The position numbers were made by a program, and so were the translations under genes. The notes under the pieces are model-generated. The model saw only the letters and a list, made by a program, of their open reading frames with translations, ran no database searches and had not been told where the DNA came from. Shown one piece after another: positions 39,637 to 53,869 of a DNA stretch of 64,000 nucleotides (positions are counted from its first letter, which is position 1; each line of letters starts with the position of its first letter). Source of the stretch: JABFSA01 sp963827515. Lineage in GTDB: Bacteria; Acidobacteriota; Vicinamibacteria; Vicinamibacterales; UBA2999. The stretch covers positions 1-64,000 of the forward strand of contig CAWHBF010000023.1 of assembly GCA_963827515.1 (NCBI GenBank), in the 5' to 3' direction.

Positions 39637-42570
39637 CTAGAAGGCGAAGCGGAAGCCGAACTGGACGATGCGCGGCTGATAGGCGACGTTCGCATTGAAC
39701 GACGGGCGCCCATAGGCCGCATTGCTCTCCAACGTCGTATACGACCCGTAGTTCTCGTGATTGAACAGGTTGAACACTTCCACCATCCCGTCAATTGTCA
39801 TCCGCCCCACGATCCGCTGCCGCTTCATCAAGCGCATGTCCACCCGGTGAATCGGTTCGCCCACCAGATTGTTCCGCGGCGTCAGCTGCCCATCCGCCCG
39901 CAGCCGCCCCGTGCTCGCCGCCCCCATGTTCCGCAGGTCCCCGCCCCAGCTCGTGCTGAACCGCTCCCCCGAGCCGAAGAAGTAGAGGCCGCTCAGCTGA
40001 ATCCCCCACCCCGCATCCCAGATCCCGTTGAACGTCGCCCGGTGCCGCTGCTCCGTCGCCGCCAACCCATAAATGCCCCCAATGTCCTCGGCCACCGGGA
40101 ACCCCAACGGGGTCAAAATCGTCGCAATCGGACCCGTCCGGTCCAGCGCCACCGTGAACGGACTCGGATCCTCGTCCCGGAACCACGCCAGCGTGTACGT
40201 CGCGTTCGCCTGCCACCGGTTCGCGAACCGCTTCGTGAAGCTGTTCTCCCACCCGTGATAGTTCGACCGCTTCGTCATGATCTCCGCCCGCACCACCCCC
40301 CAGTCCGGGAACGGCGTCAGCGCCACGTCCTGGAACCGCAGGTTCGCCCCCGTCGCCTCGCTATACGTCAGGTTGATGTTCGGCGCGAACTCTTCCTTCC
40401 GGCCGCCCGTGAACACGTAGTTCGATTCCACCGCCATCACCGGCCCCAGCTGCCGCTGCATCCCCAGCGACACCATGTGGCTGTACGACGTGTCGTGGTC
40501 CCCGAACGGAATCTCGTTCGCCACCGTCCGGCGCAAGCACCCCGGCCGGTTCCCCGTCTTGTCGCACGCCGTCGCCAGCACCTGGTCGTAGGTCGGCGCC
40601 GGCCCGTTGAACGGGTTCACCGCGAAGTCGGCCCGTCCGTCATTGACCACCGTCAGCGACACGTGCTCGATCTGCAACTGCGACTGGTGCGCCGCATCCG
40701 CTTCCAGCTGCGTGAAGAACAACCCATACCCGCCCCGGATCACCGTCCGGTCCGTCATCTGATACGCAAAGCCGGTGCGCGGCGCGAAGTTGTTCAGGTC
40801 GTGCGGCCGCTGGCCCGTCATCCACGGCTCGAACACGATCTCCTCGCCGTGCCCCCCAAGGTCCGTGTCATAGCGCACGCCCAGGTTCACCGTCAGACGA
40901 TTGCTGACGGCCCAGTCGTCCTGGAGCCACCCGGCAAAGAGGTTCCGCTTGATGGCCCAGGCAAAGTCGCCGATGGCCACGGTGTAGTTGCTCACGAGGG
41001 GGGACAGCGCTTGCAGGTTCCACGTGGAGGCGTCGTCCCACACCGGAATCAGCGTCTGGATGTTCGCGGGAGGGGCGACGTTGAAATTCAGTCGCCCGTT
41101 GCAGTTGTTGCACCACGCCGTGTCCATCGTGTAGCGAATCCATTCGCCGCCCGTCTTGATGTCGTGCCGACCCTTCATTTCGAACGACGTCGTGAAGTCG
41201 TCGCGCAGCGAGTACACCTTCTCGCCCGAGCTCTGCGGGTTGTTCGTGTTCCCGAACATGTAGCCCGAGAACGCCAGCACCTGCACCCCGCCGTCGATCT
41301 CCTCGCCCCCGAACACATCCCGATACAGGCTCGGCGCCCCCGGCGGCCGCCGGTTCCCTGTCGTGCCCCATCCCGCGTTCGGTTCCAGCAGATACCGCAG
41401 ATACGCCGACCCGAACTTCACCGAGTTCAGGCTCCGCGCGTTCAGCACCTGGCTGAAGTCCACGAAGAACTGGTTCGCAATCCGCTGGTCCTGCCGCCCC
41501 GTCGACGGGTGCACCGCCGCCCCGCCCGTCCCGATGTTCGGAATCTTCACCTGGTAGCGGCTATACCGCAGGCTCATGCGGGCCTGCGACGTGAACTGCC
41601 AGTCCACCTTCGGCCCCGCCTTGAACTCAGTCTTCTCCCCCTGCAGGTCGACGTTGAACGCCGGATACGGGCTCGAGAACGTCACCGTGCTCGGCTCCGT
41701 CTCGTATTCCATGTTGCCGAAGAAGTGGATCTTGTCCCGCAGGATCGGGCCCCCGAACGTCCCGCTGTACTGTTTGTTCGAATACGGAATCACTCGGTCC
41801 TGGATGAAGTCCTCCGCGTTGAGCTGGTCATCCCGGAAAAACCCCGAGAACGTCCCCGACGGCGTGTTCGTCCCCGACTTCGTGATGGCGTTCACCATCA
41901 TCCCCGCCGTCCGGCCCTTCGTCGCGTCGAACCGGTTCGTCGTCAGCTCGAACTCGGCAATCGCGTCCCGGCTGAACCGCGGCTGGTTCTGCTGGCAGCA
42001 CAGTGTGAACGTCACCTGCTGCCCGTCCACGTTCACCTGAAAATATCCCTGTCGGTCCTGCGGGATCTCCGTCGCCGAGTTCGTCCGGCTCCCCGGCGAC
42101 AGCAGCGTCAGGTCCATCCAGTTCCGGCCGTTCAGCGGCAAGTCCTGCATCTGCCGCGGGTCGATGTTGCTCGCAATGTTGGACGAGGTCGTGTCGATGA
42201 GCGGCGCTTCGCCCGTCACCGTCACCGTCTCCTGCACCCCCGACACCGCCAGCTCCAGGTCCAGCGTCACCTGCCGGCCCAGCAGCAGCTCCACCCCCGG
42301 CCGCAGCACCGTCGTGAACCCCGGCAGCTCCGCCGAGATCCGATACACGCCCGCGCGCACCGGCACGCGGTACAGCCCCCGCTCGTCCGTCACGCTCACG
42401 AACGTCGTGCCGGCCGCCTCGTGCGTCGCCGTCACCGTTACCCCCGGCAGCACCGCTCCCGTGTTGTCCCGTACGCTGCCGTTCAGCGTCGCATCCTGTG
42501 CGTGCGCGGCCAGCGGCCATGCCAGCAGCGCACTGACGATCGCCACCCACACGAATCGCCCAAATCTCAT
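39637..42570 (-). CDS. TonB-dependent receptor with carboxypeptidase-regulatory-like domain
   Basis: 977 residues, intact, from ATG 42570 behind AGGAGG. Signal peptide FVWVAIVSALLAWPLAAHAQ. The N-domain (TLNGSVRDNTGAVLPGVTVT), plug (APLIDTTSSNIASNIDPRQM, LPLNGRNWMDLTLLSPG) and barrel (FAGWLQDDWAVSNRLTVNLG) end with VQFGFRFAF, a proper outer-membrane C-terminus. A cysteine pair in TLCCQQNQPRFS and a CNNCNGRL loop are unusual and may be disulfides or metal sites. The propeller gene ending at 42612 is 41 bases upstream, so the two may share a transcript. Confidence 0.92.
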   Translation of the reverse strand: MRFGRFVWVAIVSALLAWPLAAHAQDATLNGSVRDNTGAVLPGVTVTATHEAAGTTFVSVTDERGLYRVPVRAGVYRISAELPGFTTVLRPGVELLLGRQVTLDLELAVSGVQETVTVTGEAPLIDTTSSNIASNIDPRQMQDLPLNGRNWMDLTLLSPGSRTNSATEIPQDRQGYFQVNVDGQQVTFTLCCQQNQPRFSRDAIAEFELTTNRFDATKGRTAGMMVNAITKSGTNTPSGTFSGFFRDDQLNAEDFIQDRVIPYSNKQYSGTFGGPILRDKIHFFGNMEYETEPSTVTFSSPYPAFNVDLQGEKTEFKAGPKVDWQFTSQARMSLRYSRYQVKIPNIGTGGAAVHPSTGRQDQRIANQFFVDFSQVLNARSLNSVKFGSAYLRYLLEPNAGWGTTGNRRPPGAPSLYRDVFGGEEIDGGVQVLAFSGYMFGNTNNPQSSGEKVYSLRDDFTTSFEMKGRHDIKTGGEWIRYTMDTAWCNNCNGRLNFNVAPPANIQTLIPVWDDASTWNLQALSPLVSNYTVAIGDFAWAIKRNLFAGWLQDDWAVSNRLTVNLGVRYDTDLGGHGEEIVFEPWMTGQRPHDLNNFAPRTGFAYQMTDRTVIRGGYGLFFTQLEADAAHQSQLQIEHVSLTVVNDGRADFAVNPFNGPAPTYDQVLATACDKTGNRPGCLRRTVANEIPFGDHDTSYSHMVSLGMQRQLGPVMAVESNYVFTGGRKEEFAPNINLTYSEATGANLRFQDVALTPFPDWGVVRAEIMTKRSNYHGWENSFTKRFANRWQANATYTLAWFRDEDPSPFTVALDRTGPIATILTPLGFPVAEDIGGIYGLAATEQRHRATFNGIWDAGWGIQLSGLYFFGSGERFSTSWGGDLRNMGAASTGRLRADGQLTPRNNLVGEPIHRVDMRLMKRQRIVGRMTIDGMVEVFNLFNHENYGSYTTLESNAAYGRPSFNANVAYQPRIVQFGFRFAF

Positions 42571-42611
42571 CTTCAATCCTCCTCTACCAAGCCCCGGAGC
42601 CCGAGACGCCG

Positions 42612-43857
42612 TTAATAGTTCAGCGGGCGCATCCGGCGCACGCCATCTCCATTCTTGAGAACGAATTTCTGAACCCGCTTGCCGGTCCTGACTTCGCCGG
42701 TGTAGATGTTGCCCAAGGAATCCGTTGCGATCGCGTCGATCCAGAAGAACTGCCCCGCCATGCGTCCGGGGCTGCCGACGCTTCCCTTCAGTTCTCCCGT
42801 GTGGCGGTCGTGAATCCAGATCCGGTGGTTCGTGCCGTCGGCCACGAGCACGTACTGCTGTCCCGGATCGTGAGACAAGGTGAGGTTGTACGTGGAGCCG
42901 CACATCCCGAACTTGTCCGGGTTGCAGATCGGACCGCGTGATGGCGTGTTGGGCGCCACCAGGAACTCGCTCACGAACTTGCCCTGTTTCGTGAACACCT
43001 GAATCCGGTTCATGCCGCGCTCGCACACATAGACCAGGCCGTCGGTCGAAAGGTGCACGCAGTGGAGCGCGGGGGCGAACTCACGCTGGTCAGGCGGAGG
43101 GCCGCCCTTCCAATCGTACGGCGGCGTCGGCGTATTCGTGATTTCGCTCAACGGCATGCCCCGCCCGCCCCATCCCCGCTTGAACGTGCCGTCGTAGCCG
43201 TAGACGAGAACGCGTTTGCCTTCGACCAGGTAAATCTCTTGCGCCGGTTCATCGAGCGTGAAGATGAAGACCCCGCCGTTGAGGACGTCGGTCTGCTGGT
43301 TGTTCATCGGCAGGGCTGCGTTCGGCTCGCCGGCTGCGGGCATCGGCGCGCGATGCCCGAAATCCCAGAGGAACTTCCCCTCGCGGGTGAACTTCTGGAT
43401 GCCGTTGCCGCGCCCGCCGGCCGAAATCCAGACGTTGTGCTCCTTGTCGACGACGACCGTGTGGATGGCCCCTCCGGGGGGCCACCCGGGATGATGCCCG
43501 GGACCGCCCCAGGCGTTCAGCACGTTGCCCTGCGTGTCGAACTCCAGAATTTCAGGCGCTGCGATGCAGCAGTCGCCGCGCGGCGGAGTCGTCGAGGCCA
43601 TGGCCTCGTCCGGCGTGATGTCCGCTGAACGACTGATCACCCAGATGTGATCCTCGTAGTCAGTCGCCATCACCGGCACCGCTTCCATGATCCAGTTCTT
43701 GGGCAGCGGCGCACTTCGGCCAGAACGGATCGACCTGGTAGATCGGAACGGGCGCGACGGCACCCCGCGCCGGCTGCTGACCCGTCGGCACCGCCACCAG
43801 GCAGCAGAGACCGACCGCTACGACGCACAGCTTCAACACGCCCGCTGAGATCCGCAT
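42612..43857 (-). CDS. Secreted NHL-repeat (six-bladed beta-propeller) protein, one frameshift
   Basis: From ATG 43857 with signal VLKLCVVAVGLCCLVAVPTG, then YQVDPFWPK. A base error near 43712 moves the frame, which continues PLPKNWIMEAVPVMATDYED to the stop at 42612; about 415 residues. NHL-type blades are clear: ITPDEAMASTTPPRGDCC, VVVDKEHNVWISAGGRGNGI, ALHCVHLSTDGLVYVCERGM and NRIQVFTKQGKFVSEF. NHL propellers bind proteins or catalyse lyase-type reactions in the periplasm; no catalytic set can be assigned. It lies between the DUF1501 gene and a TonB receptor. Confidence 0.8.
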
Positions 43858-44011
43858 GGACCCTCCAAGGCCGCCGCAGGTAGCTACACAGCGAAGATTT
43901 CTTCAGTCGTCAACGAAGCCGACCGTGGCTCACGTCGTGCGCGCGAAGGGCCAGCAATCGTGCTCGACTTGCAGGGCTCTGCGTACCCGAGGTGAGGAAC
44001 GGGTTCTGGAA

Positions 44012-45455
44012 CTACGCGAGTACTCCCCGAACAAGCTTTCCGTGTACGTCGGTCAACCGGAAGTCGCGTCCCTGAGATCTGTACGTGAGCCGCTCGTGAT
44101 CGATCCCCAGCAAATGCAGAATCGTCGTGTTCAGGTCGTGAATGTGCACGGGATCCTTGACGATGTTGTAGCCGAAGTCATCGGTCTCGCCGTAGGTCAT
44201 CCCGGCTTTGACGCCGCCGCCAGCCATCCACACGCAGAAGTTGCCGCCGTGATGGTCGCGTCCGAAGTTGGTCTTGAGGGTGCCCTGCGCGAACGATGTC
44301 CGCCCGAACTCGGTGCCGAACACCACCAGGGTGTCATCGAGCAGCCCGCGCTGCTTCAGGTCCGTCACCAGACCCGCTGAAGGCTGATCGACCTCGCGGC
44401 AGCTGGCTGGGAGCCGGGCGGAGATGCCGCCGTGGTGATCCCAGCCCATCTGCACCACCATCGTGTAGCGCACGTCACGCTCGGCGAGCCGCCGTGCCAG
44501 CAGACAATTGCGCGCGAAGGTGCCTGGTTTCTTCACGTCCGGTCCATACAGATCCAGCACGTGCTCGGGCTCGTTCGAGATATCCGCAATCTCGGGCACG
44601 GACTCCTGCATTCGATACGCCATCTCGTACTGGCTGATCTTCGACGGGATCTCCGGGTCGTTCGGACGCCTTCCGCTGCGCGTTCGCGAGCTTGCTGATC
44701 ACGTCGAGCATTTCGCGACGATCGGTGCGCGTGTGCCCATCTGGACTTTCGATGTATGGCACCGGCTCCTGACCGGACCGGAACTGCACGCCCTGATAGT
44801 GCGAGGGCATGAAACCGGCCGCCCAGGTCGAGGCATCGATCGGCACGCCGCCCGGGTTGCCGGAACTCATCACGACGAACATCGGCAGATCCTTGTTGGC
44901 CGATCCCAGCGCGTAGCTCACCCATGCGCCGGTAGACGGACGCCCGGCGATCTGGAAGCCGGTGTGCAGAAACTTCGATGCCGGGTCGTGATTGACGTGC
45001 TCCGTATTCACGGTCTTGATGAGGCAGATGTCATCGACGATGCGCGCGACGTGCTCCATCGCATCGCTGACCATCATTCCGCTCTTCCCGTATGGCTTGA
45101 ACTTCGCCACCGGGCCGACGATTGGATACGACGTCTGTCCCTTGACCATCGTCGAGAGCCGTCGATTCCCCATCACCGAGCTCGGCAACTCTTCGCCGTG
45201 CATCTTCTCCAGCATCGGCTTGTAGTCGAACGTGTCGTTCTGCGAGAACGCGCCCAGCATGTGCAGGTAGATGGCGCGCTTGGCCTTCGGCGGGAAGTGC
45301 GGGAAGCCCGGCAGGCCGGCATGTGCGTCGACCGGAATCGGCGACTGCGCCCAGGCCGGCGTGCCCAGCAACTCAGCCAGTGAGAGCCAGCCAAGCCCCA
45401 CGCCGGTCTTGAGCAGGAACGCGCGCCGGGCTTGGTTGAATTCGTTGAAGCTCAT
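44012..45455 (-). CDS. DUF1501 protein with Tat-like leader (one frameshift)
   Basis: Starts at ATG 45455 with NQARRAFLLKTGVGLGWLSL, a twin-arginine-type leader. The frame shifts near 44680 and resumes to end at 44012. Motifs HMLGAFSQNDTFDYKPMLEK, NTEHVNHDPASKFLHTGFQ, FVVMSSGNPGGV, TMVVQMGWDHHGGISARLPA and GTEFGRTSFAQGTLKTNFGR followed by DHHGG define DUF1501, an alkaline-phosphatase/sulfatase-fold family. About 480 residues. It is paired with PSD1, 10 bases downstream of it, the standard arrangement in Planctomycetes and Acidobacteria. Proposed to act in degradation of sulfated or complex polymers; unproven. Confidence 0.85.
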
Positions 45456-45465
45456 GCCCTCGCCC

Positions 45466-48972
<3,507 letters not shown>

Positions 48973-49111
48973 CCAGTGCCTCCGAATGGACGTCCGTCCT
49001 TCGCAGTAGGAGCGACCCAGAGACTACGTGACTGGGCTCGTGAAACCGAACAACCAAACCCAGTTGGTAGACGACACCCAAATACAGGGTGGCCAGACCG
49101 GTGCGTCCGCT

Positions 49112-50242
49112 CTATCGGGGCACCACAGGCGGTCTGGCAAACCGCGCCGCGTCAATGGCGACGTTCGGCTGCAACGCGGTCAGCTGAATCCTCGCTTGCA
49201 TGTAGGTCTGGGTCATGACCCAGTTGAAGGGCATCTTCACGCCGGCGACATCACGGTAGTTGCTGTATTCGAGTTGGGTCGGGACCGGCCCAACCGCCGT
49301 TTCGTTCCAACGAACGACCCGCACGAGCAATCCCGTCGCGTTGTCAAAGTAGAAGTTCACGGGAAGCAACCCCGCCTTCGTCCCCTGCACAATGGTGACG
49401 TCCTTGTCGTCGATGGCGGTTCGCCCAACCTTCCACGACGTGAACGCCTGCTTGATGCCGGCTGGAAACGCGACCAGCGTTTCGAGCCGCGCGCGGTCGA
49501 GGTTGCCGCTCGTCAGTGTTTCAATCGCCACGGGGGCATCCGGACCAGCCCACCACCCGTTCGTCCCGTCGTAGACGCGGTAGCTCGGCCCGTCCAGCGT
49601 CTGGATGACCCACGAGCGCTGATTGGGAGCCTTGGCGAATATCTCCACGGGGATTTCTGCGTCGCCGGTGTCGTAACCGGCATACGTTCCCTTGGCCGTA
49701 AAGCTCGTGAGCTTGGCCAGCGCACCCGGGCCGCCGATCGCCTGGAGATACTTGTCCAGCACCTGATCGGCTGACGCCCGCGTGTCGGGAATGAAGTTCA
49801 TCACGTTCGGGTCGTCGTCCGGCGCGCCGTATTGGAGCGAGAACCGCGGCGAATTTTCCGGTTGGTAGGCGCCCCGGTGGCACGTGAAACAGGTCACCCT
49901 CGACGCGCCAGCAAAGTACTGCTTGTTCAGCGCCTGCATCATCACGATCATCTGCCTGGCTTTCTGAATCCTCGGCGTCGCGGTCGCGAAATCGGCGCGA
50001 TTGAGCATCGCGGACTTCACGTGGCAGTACGTGCAGTCGTCACCCATCGACGCCGCGAACATCCCCATCGCGTCGAAGAACGTGTCGACCGGCATGCCCT
50101 TGAGCACCAGAACCTGTTTGAACACCGTGTCGGTCGTCTGGGGGGCCTGCCCCGCCTGCGTACGCACCGATACAACGCCGAACAGGCAGACCATCGCTGC
50201 CCAGGTCGCCCAGAAAACCGGGCGCTTGGATCCGAACCTCAT
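49112..50242 (-). CDS. Photosynthetic-reaction-centre-type dihaem cytochrome c protein with C-terminal lipoprotein-like domain
   Basis: About 376 residues from ATG 50242 (behind GGAGGCAGGC). After a signal peptide, MGMFAASMGDDCTYCHVKSA and ASRVTCFTCHRGAYQPENSP are two CxxCH haem sites in the spacing of the reaction-centre cytochrome c subunit domain, which Acidobacteria carry in non-photosynthetic proteins. The second half (YLQAIGGPGALAKLTSFTAK, LVRVVRWNETAVGPVPTQLE, VAGVKMPFNWVMTQTY) resembles LolA-like outer-membrane lipoprotein-sorting folds. Likely a periplasmic electron carrier. 139 bases downstream of the PSD1 start region. Confidence 0.82.
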   Translation of the reverse strand: MRFGSKRPVFWATWAAMVCLFGVVSVRTQAGQAPQTTDTVFKQVLVLKGMPVDTFFDAMGMFAASMGDDCTYCHVKSAMLNRADFATATPRIQKARQMIVMMQALNKQYFAGASRVTCFTCHRGAYQPENSPRFSLQYGAPDDDPNVMNFIPDTRASADQVLDKYLQAIGGPGALAKLTSFTAKGTYAGYDTGDAEIPVEIFAKAPNQRSWVIQTLDGPSYRVYDGTNGWWAGPDAPVAIETLTSGNLDRARLETLVAFPAGIKQAFTSWKVGRTAIDDKDVTIVQGTKAGLLPVNFYFDNATGLLVRVVRWNETAVGPVPTQLEYSNYRDVAGVKMPFNWVMTQTYMQARIQLTALQPNVAIDAARFARPPVVPR

Positions 50243-50335
50243 GTTGCCTGCCTCCATTGATGACGTGAGGGCCGCGATACGCCCCTCGGGCGATCAAATA
50301 CTACGTCTCCCCAATGGAAACCGCAACGGTCGGCC

Positions 50336-50421
50336 GGGTAGCTGGTTAGCTGGTAGCCGGTAGCCGGTAGCCGGTAGCTGGTAGCAAGTTTTTGCTACTG
50401 GCTACCGGCTGCCAACTACCG
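50336..50421. repeat. Heptamer array with inverted arm, 3' of TonB receptor A
   Basis: Seven near-identical units of (c/t)ggtagc (one with an extra base) run from 50336 to 50385, then aagttttt, then four inverted units gctactg, gctaccg, gctgcca, actaccg to 50421. The stop of the reverse TonB gene is at 50430, so the fold-back is the first structure in its 3' untranslated region and could terminate transcription. Confidence 0.85.
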
Positions 50422-50429
50422 GCTGGACA

Positions 50430-53400
50430 TCAGAACGAATACTTCATGGCGAACTGCAGGATCCGCGGGTCATCGGCTGAGAGGATGCGGCCGAAGGTGG
50501 CGCTGCTGAAGTTCGTCACGGGATTGCCCCACCGGAACCAGTTGAACGCGTTGAATGCCTCGACGCGCGCTTCGATCCGCTGCGTGCCGAACGGGAACGA
50601 CCGCACGAGCGAGAGATCGACCACGCGCCTGCCCGGTCCTTCGTAGTCGTTGCGCTTCGCATTCCCGTGCGTGCCGAGCGCCGGCTGCGCGAACGCCGCC
50701 GGGTTGAACCAGCCGTTCAAGGACTTGTCGCCGTACGCATCGTCGAGCACCTGGCTCGGGCGCTGATCCTGCATGCCGGTCAGCGCCCGGTCTTGGCCGG
50801 TGGTGATGTTCAACGCCGTTCCGGACTGCGCGCGGAAGATCCCCGACAACCGCCAACCCGACGCGAGCACACGGGCCGTGGTGTTCTCGAACCGCGGTGT
50901 CTCGACGCTGGCCGTCACATTGAAAATGTGCGTCGGCGAATTGGCGCACCGCCCCTCGTCGGCGTCGAATAGCTCGTCCGCATTGGCTGGCGGATTGATG
51001 AGCGACACCGGCAGCATGTAGCCCGTGCCGACGTTGAGCGGACCGCCGCCCTGGCTGATCAGGCCCCGGCACTCCGACAGCGTGTAGTTCACATTGGCCG
51101 TGATCCCGTTCGTCGATCGCCGCTGGAACGAGAGCAGCATCCCGTTGTACCGCTGCCACCCGGCATCGGTCACCCAGTCCAGGTAGCCGATGTACTGCCC
51201 GTTGGCCGGATCCTTCTGCGTGAGCTCGCGCCGCACGTCGATCGGGGCCGTCGAGCAGTTCGGATAGGTCTGCGTCCCACCGGGAGCGGCCGGGTTCTTC
51301 AGCGTGCAGGGGCTCGTCGGGGACGCCAGACCCGCGGGAAGGACTCCCGGATTCCCCGTCACGTCGCCCCACACGTTGGTCAGGAAATTCCCCAGATAAT
51401 TGGCCGACAGGGCCATGTTCTCGCCAAACTGCTGCTGGAGACCGAGGTTCCAGCTATGCACGCGTGTCGTCTCGAGGTCGTACGGCACCCCGAGGAGCAG
51501 CGCGTACGGCGGGAATTGCGAGACCGCACCCGTGAGCGGATAGGGGTTGGGCCGGCCCGCGGCCAGCCACGGATCGTCCAGGGACCGTGGCGGAAGGTTG
51601 ATCAGCCGCTGTTCGAGACCAAACGGCGGCGCCTGGGCCGCATCGAAATAGAACTCGCCGGCGATGAAGTTGCTGTTCATCCCGTAGCCGGCCCGCAGCG
51701 CCGTCCGGCCGTCGCCCTTCGGATCCCACGAGATCCCGACGCGCGGCTGGAGATTCAGCCACTCGGTATACATCCCCGCCTGGGTCGGGAATCCCGGGTC
51801 GCCGGGATAGGCCAGACCGGGGGGCGCCTGCGGATACACCGTGCTGCGCGTGCCGGCATTGAACCGGTCGATGTCGAAGTTGTAGATCTGGTTCTGCTGG
51901 TGCTGCTGCGGGAACCACGGTTCCCACCGCACCCCGTAGTTCATCGTCACCTGCGGCGACAGGCGCCACGTGTCCTGCGCGTACAGCCCGAAATACTTCT
52001 GCTTGATATCCAGCGTGAACGGCGTGGACTGCCGGTACTCGAAGATGCTGCCGAGCATGAAATCGGCGAGCGGCAAGCCGCTCGCGCTGCCGTTGAAGCT
52101 GAACGTGCCAGGCGACCGGACGTTGGAGTTCGTCTTCCAATCCGAGAAGCCCACCGACGCGCCGAACGCCCACTGGTGGTTCCCGCTGATCACCGTGAGG
52201 TCATCCGAGAAGGCGTACGTGTTCGGCCGATAGAAGGAGTCGGTCTCCGTCCCCGTGTTGATCGCAAAGCCCCCGGTGACGCTGAGCAGCATGTACTCCG
52301 GGATGGGCGTGTAGATGTTCACGCCGACATCCTCCGGGCCGAACATGTCGGCGTGCGTCCGATGGACGTTCGTGCGGTTGGCGGTGAATCGGATGTTGTT
52401 GACGACGGTGTTGCTCAAGACCATCGTGTCCCCAATCGCCAGCGACTGCGACGAACTGTCGCGCCCGCCAGCGCCTGCCCCCGCGGCGGACAGGATGGTG
52501 TCGCTGTTCACGAGCGCCGGATCCCAGAAGGTGGTCGACCGCATGTACCGCCCGAACAGCGAGTGGTTCTGGCTGATCTGCCAGTCGATTCGCGCAATCG
52601 GCTGCCCCTCCCGCGGCAGGGTCTTGCGCGAGTACGAGATCTGACCGCACGGGTCGGTCGTCGTGGGCAGCCGGCCTGAAATATTACGGGCCGCCGGGCT
52701 GAGCAGCGCGGGGTTGATCTGGTTGTTCACGAACCCGAGCGCCGCCGGGAGCACGAGGTTGCCCTGCGCCCGGCACTGCGCCGAGGCAACGGTCGAGAAG
52801 TCGCCCGCCAGCATCGCGGCGGTCGGGATGAACGTGACGATGTCCGCCGGCGTCTGCGTGGCGCGGGTGAGCTGGTAGGCGCCGAAGAAGAACACGCGAT
52901 CCCGCGCAATCGGCCCGCCGAAGGTGCCGCCGAACTGGTTCCGCACGAGGCCGTCACTGCGGCGCTCGCCGGTCGCCGGATTCACGGAGGCAAACGGGCT
53001 GGTCGCGTTCATATCGTGGTGCCGGAAGAACTCGAAGAGGTCGCCGTGGTAGAGATTCGTGCCGGCCTTGGTCACCAGGCTCACCGTGCCGCTGCCCTGC
53101 CGGCCGTTCGACGCGGTCTGCGAGCTGGTCTCCACGCGGAACTCCTGCAGCGCGTCGGGAAACGGCAGCGGCAGGTTGAGGCCATCCAGCACGTTGTTGT
53201 GCATCGCGCCGTCGAGCACGTACGACACACCGAACGGCTGGCCGCCCGCAATCGAGATGCCGCGGCTCGTGGTCATGCTGCGGCTCGACGGCGCACCCGT
53301 GTCCGCCGCGGCGCCCGCCATCGTGATCAGCATCACCGGATTGCGGCCTTCGAGCGGCAACGCTTCGACCGCCTCGTTGTCGATGACCCCGCCGATCGCG

Positions 53401-53792
53401 GGGTTACGCGTCTCGACGAGAGGCGCGGACGCCTCGACCGATACCGTCTCCTCGAGACTCCCCAACTGCAGCGCGACGGGGATGACAGGGTTGCTGTTGA
53501 CCTGCAGCACGATGCCGGTCTGCGCGTAGGTGCGGAAGCCCGCGAGGGTCGCTTCCAGTCGATAGGGGCCAATCGGCAGGTTCAGCAGTGCGTAGGACCC
53601 GGTCTCATCGGTCACGGCCTCCCGGCGGAAGCCGGTCTCCGTCTGAATGGCGACGACCGTCACCCCCGGTAGGACGCCACCACTTGAATCGGCGACGGTC
53701 CCGTTGATCTGCGCGGTGGCCTGAGCCCACACGTTCGTCGTTCCCGCGAAGAGCACAAGCACGCCGAGCAGCACGCGCACTCCACGATTCAT
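50430..53792 (-). CDS. TonB-dependent receptor A of a tandem pair
   Basis: 1120 residues, intact, from ATG 53792 behind AGGAGG. Signal VRVLLGVLVLFAGTTNVWAQ, carboxypeptidase-regulatory-like domain (INGTVADSSGGVLPGVTVVA), plug (APLVETRNPAIGGVIDNEAV, GISIAGGQPFGVSYVLDGAM) and a long barrel ending DPRILQFAMKYSF. Its closest relative in the window is the next gene upstream (54054-57437), with the same domain order and many identical segments, so the pair arose by duplication. A consensus promoter lies at 53870-53897. A large polymer-derived ligand is likely, unidentified. Confidence 0.93.
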   Translation of the reverse strand: MNRGVRVLLGVLVLFAGTTNVWAQATAQINGTVADSSGGVLPGVTVVAIQTETGFRREAVTDETGSYALLNLPIGPYRLEATLAGFRTYAQTGIVLQVNSNPVIPVALQLGSLEETVSVEASAPLVETRNPAIGGVIDNEAVEALPLEGRNPVMLITMAGAAADTGAPSSRSMTTSRGISIAGGQPFGVSYVLDGAMHNNVLDGLNLPLPFPDALQEFRVETSSQTASNGRQGSGTVSLVTKAGTNLYHGDLFEFFRHHDMNATSPFASVNPATGERRSDGLVRNQFGGTFGGPIARDRVFFFGAYQLTRATQTPADIVTFIPTAAMLAGDFSTVASAQCRAQGNLVLPAALGFVNNQINPALLSPAARNISGRLPTTTDPCGQISYSRKTLPREGQPIARIDWQISQNHSLFGRYMRSTTFWDPALVNSDTILSAAGAGAGGRDSSSQSLAIGDTMVLSNTVVNNIRFTANRTNVHRTHADMFGPEDVGVNIYTPIPEYMLLSVTGGFAINTGTETDSFYRPNTYAFSDDLTVISGNHQWAFGASVGFSDWKTNSNVRSPGTFSFNGSASGLPLADFMLGSIFEYRQSTPFTLDIKQKYFGLYAQDTWRLSPQVTMNYGVRWEPWFPQQHQQNQIYNFDIDRFNAGTRSTVYPQAPPGLAYPGDPGFPTQAGMYTEWLNLQPRVGISWDPKGDGRTALRAGYGMNSNFIAGEFYFDAAQAPPFGLEQRLINLPPRSLDDPWLAAGRPNPYPLTGAVSQFPPYALLLGVPYDLETTRVHSWNLGLQQQFGENMALSANYLGNFLTNVWGDVTGNPGVLPAGLASPTSPCTLKNPAAPGGTQTYPNCSTAPIDVRRELTQKDPANGQYIGYLDWVTDAGWQRYNGMLLSFQRRSTNGITANVNYTLSECRGLISQGGGPLNVGTGYMLPVSLINPPANADELFDADEGRCANSPTHIFNVTASVETPRFENTTARVLASGWRLSGIFRAQSGTALNITTGQDRALTGMQDQRPSQVLDDAYGDKSLNGWFNPAAFAQPALGTHGNAKRNDYEGPGRRVVDLSLVRSFPFGTQRIEARVEAFNAFNWFRWGNPVTNFSSATFGRILSADDPRILQFAMKYSF

Positions 53793-53869
53793 AGAACCTC
53801 CTCGCAAGACGGAAGACGGTCCCTGGGGCACCCGGTGAAACTTCCCCCAGGGTAGCCAACGATGGCGCG

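Noticed and set aside
39478..42615. 1045-codon forward open frame opposite a TonB receptor gene
   Set aside because: Pure Arg/Pro/His-rich composition typical of the antisense of a GC-rich gene; the reverse frame has signal peptide, domains and a proper outer-membrane C-terminus.
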